A stretch of 35,485 nucleotides of DNA, from contig JAFYHN010000069.1 in NCBI GenBank assembly GCA_017539165.1, forward strand, positions 1 to 35,485, written 5' to 3'. The notes beneath the pieces are model-generated. The model searched no databases. It saw nothing but the letters and a program-made list of their open reading frames with translations, and was not told the DNA's origin. This document shows positions 32,943 to 35,485 of the stretch, in pieces; position 1 is the stretch's first letter; each line of letters opens with the position of its first letter. This DNA comes from Eubacterium sp. (GTDB lineage: Bacteria; Bacillota; Clostridia; Lachnospirales; Lachnospiraceae). The position numbers were made by a program, and so were the translations under genes.

Positions 32943-33227
32943 ATGACACTTAATTTTCCGTTTTCAGATTCTCCGGATACAGCCTGTTTTACCTGTTGTC
33001 ATGTTTTAAATGAACAGAAACCAATTCTTTATGTCTCGCATGATGAAGACGGGTATTGGCAATTTCTATGCGGTTGCATACATAAAGAAGATGATGCAAA
33101 GATAGTTTCATTGGCAGATATATTAAAAATAGATAGCTCTATGTCTGATCTGGCTATCCTAGATTACGGTGAATATGCAGAAGCAGAGGATTCGAACAGC
33201 GGCTGGATCATTCACAGCAGAACATAG
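32943..33227 (+). CDS. Small hypothetical protein, possibly an immunity-type protein
   Basis: A 94-residue protein from the ATG at 32943, 8 bases after GAGGAG (an in-frame GTG at 32934 overlaps that site). Its sequence PDTACFTCCHVLNEQKPILY, HDEDGYWQFLCG and IVSLADILKID resembles small stand-alone proteins I recall from polymorphic-toxin immunity clusters and from hypothetical gene islands; the resemblance is from memory and unverified. The Cys-x-x-Cys-Cys and Cys-x-Cys pattern is notable. Acidic, cytoplasmic. Confidence 0.55.
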   Translation: MTLNFPFSDSPDTACFTCCHVLNEQKPILYVSHDEDGYWQFLCGCIHKEDDAKIVSLADILKIDSSMSDLAILDYGEYAEAEDSNSGWIIHSRT

Positions 33228-33280
33228 GTTCAATTATGTAGCGGTATAGGTTTTTTGTTTTAAGTTTCATAGGAGCAAAA

Positions 33281-33604
33281 ATGGAAACGGGATTATTATT
33301 CGTAATTATTATAGTTTTTATATGTGCTTTTGCTTGCGGAATTATATCTATTTTTTCTTTCAACGAAAAAGATTTTTTATTCAATAATGCATACTTATAT
33401 GCTAGTGAATACGAAAGAGAACATATGGATAAGAAACCTTATTATCGTCAATCAGCAATAGTATTCTTATTGTTAAGTATAATGTTTACTGTTTTAGGAA
33501 TACTGATATTATTTAATCTTGAAAGGCTGATAGTTGCTATAATTATTCCGTTGATTATTATAACTGTATTGTTCGCGATTATTTCAACAATCAAGATTGG
33601 TTAG
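33281..33604 (+). CDS. Small membrane protein, hypothetical
   Basis: A 107-residue protein with three hydrophobic helices (about 2-25, 62-82 and 85-105) and a charged loop YASEYEREHMDKKPYYRQS between the first two. No family recognised. AGGAG 5 bases before the ATG. It is followed by the second copy of the 24-nt repeat. Confidence 0.6.
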   Translation: METGLLFVIIIVFICAFACGIISIFSFNEKDFLFNNAYLYASEYEREHMDKKPYYRQSAIVFLLLSIMFTVLGILILFNLERLIVAIIIPLIIITVLFAIISTIKIG

Positions 33605-33641
33605 AAAAACTTTTTGGAATGTTACCTGATAGGAAAACAGA

Positions 33642-33665
33642 AAGATTTCGGTTTTCTTCACTAAC
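33642..33665 (+). repeat. 24-nt intergenic repeat, copy 2
   Basis: AAGATTTCGGTTTTCTTCAC plus TAAC lies 37 bp after the small membrane protein gene. With the preceding GAAAAC it can form a hairpin (GAAAAC...GTTTTC), so it may act as a terminator. Confidence 0.6.
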
Positions 33666-33726
33666 GTGAGGAATGGATTATCTTTTAATTTAAAAGGCTA
33701 CTGATGCTTGCTATAGAAATTGATAA

Positions 33727-33876
33727 TTCTTAGATGAACAGATATACAGTAGATGGCAGAGAATCAAGGCACAGAGGATAAGGATTGGATGGACCCGGGA
33801 AGAACTGGCAGAGACTCTGCAGACAGATCCGAAGGAGCAGGATATGCTGTTGAAGCAGATCAGGGCGCTGTTGTAA
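33727..33876 (+). pseudogene. 5'-truncated C-terminal coding fragment, unknown protein
   Basis: An open frame of 49 codons without any start codon ends at the TAA 33874-33876. It reads LDEQIYSRWQRIKAQRIRIG, then WTREELAETLQTDPKEQDML and LKQIRALL. The regular amphipathic helical pattern and biased composition suggest genuine former coding sequence, the C-terminus of a gene whose 5' part is gone. The rest of 33605-34034 apart from the repeat, this fragment and the promoter region shows nothing else. Confidence 0.45.
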
Positions 33877-33893
33877 GTCTGAAGAAGTTGATA

Positions 33894-33935
33894 CTATTTT
33901 AGAAAAAAGCCTGAAACGGCAAAAAACTAAAATAG
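33894..33935. promoter_or_regulatory. Palindrome 1 flanking the ATPase promoter
   Basis: CTATTTTAG, six A, GCC, TGAAAC, GGC, six A, CTAAAATAG: a 42-bp symmetrical element with perfect 9-bp outer arms and 3-bp inner arms. It ends 4 bp before the -35 box of the ATPase promoter and resembles palindrome 2 (33970-34009). Confidence 0.7.
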
Positions 33936-33939
33936 CGCA

Positions 33940-33969
33940 TTGACACAAGTGCCGAAAATATGGTATATC
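33940..33969 (+). promoter_or_regulatory. Promoter of the AAA+ ATPase gene
   Basis: TTGACA (33940-33945) and TATATC (33964-33969, or GTATAT one base earlier with a 17-bp spacer). It lies exactly between the two palindromes. Confidence 0.7.
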
Positions 33970-34009
33970 TATTTTAGAAAATTGACGAAAACGGAAAAAA
34001 TCTAAAATA
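33970..34009. promoter_or_regulatory. Palindrome 2 flanking the ATPase promoter
   Basis: TATTTTAGA and TCTAAAATA form perfect 9-bp arms around an A-rich centre (GACGAAAACGG). The centre is 75 bp from that of palindrome 1. It covers the expected transcription start, so binding here would block initiation. Confidence 0.7.
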
Positions 34010-34034
34010 CATTAAATCGGATTCGGAGGACAAC

Positions 34035-35318
34035 ATGGAAATCAAAAGAAACCGATACCTTGAGCGGCTAATCAGCCGGATGAACAATGGAATGATAAAG
34101 GTGGTTACGGGAATCAGAAGATGCGGAAAGACATATCTTTTGTTCCATTTGTTCTATGATTATCTCGTTCAGTCCGGTGTGCCGGAGAATAATATCATCA
34201 CGATTCCATTGGATGATGATGATTATGCTGAATATACGGATCCCGGAAAACTCTATGATTATATAAAGGGCAAGCTGACTGATCCGAAACAGAAATATTA
34301 TGTGTTCGTAGATGAGGCACAGTATGCGATAACCAGGGAGGAAATAAAGAATCCGGACATTCCAATCAGATTGTACGGTGTCCTGAATGGTTTGTTACGA
34401 AAGGAAAACGTAGATGTTTATGTGACCGGCAGTAATTCAAAATTCCTTTCAACGGACATCATGACAGAATTCAGAGGGCGCGGTGATGAAGTGCATATTG
34501 CTCCGCTGTCATTTTCCGAGTTTGTTCCTGCTTTCGATGGAGACAAGATGGAGGCGTGGAGAGACTATACCTATTATGGCGGAATGCCCCGCATCTTGAT
34601 GGAAAAGGATGACCGGGCAAAGACTGCCTATCTGGACAGACTGAATAAGGAAATCTATGTGAAGGATATAACTGAAAGATATGGTATCCGTAATGGTGAG
34701 GGGATGGAGGAACTGATGAAGGTTCTTGCTTCGGCCATCGGGTCGCTAACGAATGCTCAGAAGATATCAGATACCTTTAACAGTAATGGGATAAAAGGGA
34801 TTACAATGCCCACTATCGCAAATTATCTTGTATATCTTCAGGAAAGCTTTATCGTCCGGAAGGCAGAGAGATATGATATAAAAGGGCGTAAGTACATTAG
34901 TACACCGTCGAAATACTATTATTCGGATATGGGTCTGAGGAATGCATTTCTGGGTTTCAGACAATATGAAGAGACACATATCATGGAAAATGTCATTTAT
35001 AATGAGCTGATCTATCGCGGCTATAATGTAGATGTAGGTGTAGTAGAAGTTCGGTCACATGATGGAAACAAAAAAACACAGTTGGAAGTTGACTTTGTAG
35101 CAAATCAGGGTAATAAGAGGTACTATATACAGTCAGCCTTCGCACTGCCGGATCGGGAAAAGATGGATCAAGAGCAGGCATCGCTCGTAAAGATATCAGA
35201 TTCCTTTAAGAAGATAATAGTGGTTAATTCCAATACCCCGGTATGGAGAAATGATCAGGGAATCCTTGTTATGAATCTGTACGATTTCCTTCTTAATGAG
35301 GAAAGCCTTGATATGTAA
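34035..35318 (+). CDS. AAA+ ATPase with winged helix and DUF4143 (AAA_14 family)
   Basis: A 427-residue protein. The ATPase domain (residues about 1-210) has Walker A GIRRCGKT (26-33), Walker B YYVFVDEAQ (88-96) and sensor-like VTGSNSKFLS. A winged-helix segment follows (AQKISDTFNSNGIKGITMPT, about 240-275). The C-terminal DUF4143 domain (about 290-400) has a PD-(D/E)XK-like pattern: ENVIYNELIYRGY, LEVDFVANQ and YYIQSA, the Q replacing the usual catalytic-Lys context. The family is abundant and paralogous in gut anaerobes, with no firm function. GGAGG precedes the ATG. Its promoter is flanked by two palindromes that its own winged helix might bind. It is apparently monocistronic. Confidence 0.88.
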   Translation: MEIKRNRYLERLISRMNNGMIKVVTGIRRCGKTYLLFHLFYDYLVQSGVPENNIITIPLDDDDYAEYTDPGKLYDYIKGKLTDPKQKYYVFVDEAQYAITREEIKNPDIPIRLYGVLNGLLRKENVDVYVTGSNSKFLSTDIMTEFRGRGDEVHIAPLSFSEFVPAFDGDKMEAWRDYTYYGGMPRILMEKDDRAKTAYLDRLNKEIYVKDITERYGIRNGEGMEELMKVLASAIGSLTNAQKISDTFNSNGIKGITMPTIANYLVYLQESFIVRKAERYDIKGRKYISTPSKYYYSDMGLRNAFLGFRQYEETHIMENVIYNELIYRGYNVDVGVVEVRSHDGNKKTQLEVDFVANQGNKRYYIQSAFALPDREKMDQEQASLVKISDSFKKIIVVNSNTPVWRNDQGILVMNLYDFLLNEESLDM

Positions 35319-35388
35319 GATAAGATGGGGGTTGGGGGCGCACTCCCGAGCAGGATATTCAGATGGCGGAGGTATTTATATAGTCATT

Positions 35389-35406
35389 ATTATCTTTGAA
35401 GATAAT
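35389..35406. repeat. Perfect palindrome upstream of the last gene
   Basis: ATTATCTT-TG-AAGATAAT, 18 bp, with no T-run after it, so more operator-like than terminator-like. The rest of 35319-35424 shows nothing recognisable. Confidence 0.4.
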
Positions 35407-35424
35407 TGATTAAGGGATAGTGAT

Positions 35425-35485
35425 ATGCTTGATTACAGACTTATGACAATAGATGATTATGAGGCTGCATATGACCTCTGGATCA
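35425..35485 (+). CDS. GNAT family N-acetyltransferase, N-terminal end (partial)
   Basis: The ATG at 35425 is preceded by AAGGGA. The 20 visible codons read MLDYRLMTIDDYEAAYDLWI, a typical first strand and helix of GNAT enzymes (R-x-M-T-x-D-D-Y-x-x-A-Y-x-L-W). The window ends here, so the acetyl-CoA motif is not seen. Confidence 0.65.
   Translation, partial: MLDYRLMTIDDYEAAYDLWI

Noticed and set aside
33752-33901. 49-codon frame starting ATGGCAGAG
   Set aside because: It overlaps the more protein-like remnant in another frame, has no ribosome site and has a Gly/Asp/Arg-rich composition typical of a shadow frame.
1-35485. tRNA and rRNA genes
   Set aside because: No cloverleaf with a GGTTCGAATCC-like T-loop and no rRNA signature was found by eye on either strand.

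Overview
The window looks like a chromosomal stretch of a low-to-moderate GC, Gram-positive Clostridia, most likely a rumen or gut Lachnospiraceae of the Butyrivibrio/Pseudobutyrivibrio type. Reasons: strong AGGAGG ribosome sites, lipobox signal peptides, a GH9 cellulase lipoprotein, a class 2 galT, a Re-type citrate synthase family protein, a T-box leader, a cell-surface protein with BspA-like leucine-rich repeats, and several AAA_14/DUF4143 and GNAT type accessory genes. The assignment is an inference from gene content; no rRNA or tRNA gene is present.

Layout. 1-140 is the 3' end of a group II intron (last codons of its reverse transcriptase, then domains V and VI). 225-1998 holds a glycerol-1-phosphate dehydrogenase-like enzyme and a lipoprotein. 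2004-4533 is a trpBA operon under a tryptophan T-box. 4650-8570 holds two exported proteins: a repeat/LRR surface protein and a GH9 endoglucanase lipoprotein. Stacked hairpins and a bidirectional terminator follow, then the Re-citrate synthase-like gene on the minus strand.

10258-14528 is a galactose (Leloir) locus: galK-galT on the minus strand, divergent from a LacI-type regulator. The galT reading frame is broken by a one-base shift. The two divergent promoters share their -35 region, and the inferred galKT leader RNA of about 195 nt contains a 123-nt fold with a long hairpin inside an outer helix. This leader is one of the two most interesting things in the window.

14530-24840 carries an uncharacterised exported protein, a TetR regulator with a PurM-like protein, a lipoprotein with a cytoplasmic PQGY-rich tail, a membrane diguanylate cyclase, an MFS exporter overlapping an HTH-TPR regulator, a Uup-like ABC-F ATPase and an intracellular GH43 glycosidase. 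24867-28378 contains two well-defined regulatory pairs: a MocR regulator divergent from an aminotransferase with a perfect palindrome between them, and a TipA-type MerR regulator whose own promoter has the diagnostic 19-bp spacer and centred palindrome. A second diguanylate cyclase (28442-30082) and a CPBP protease follow.

31071-35485 is an accessory, decaying region: a frameshifted GNAT remnant, two intact GNAT genes, a chimeric HTH remnant, three small orphan genes separated by a near-identical 24-nt repeat, a 5'-truncated coding fragment, and an AAA+ ATPase (AAA_14, winged helix, DUF4143). Two symmetrical 40-42 bp palindromes flank the promoter of that ATPase, suggesting self-contained autoregulation. 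The window ends inside another GNAT gene.
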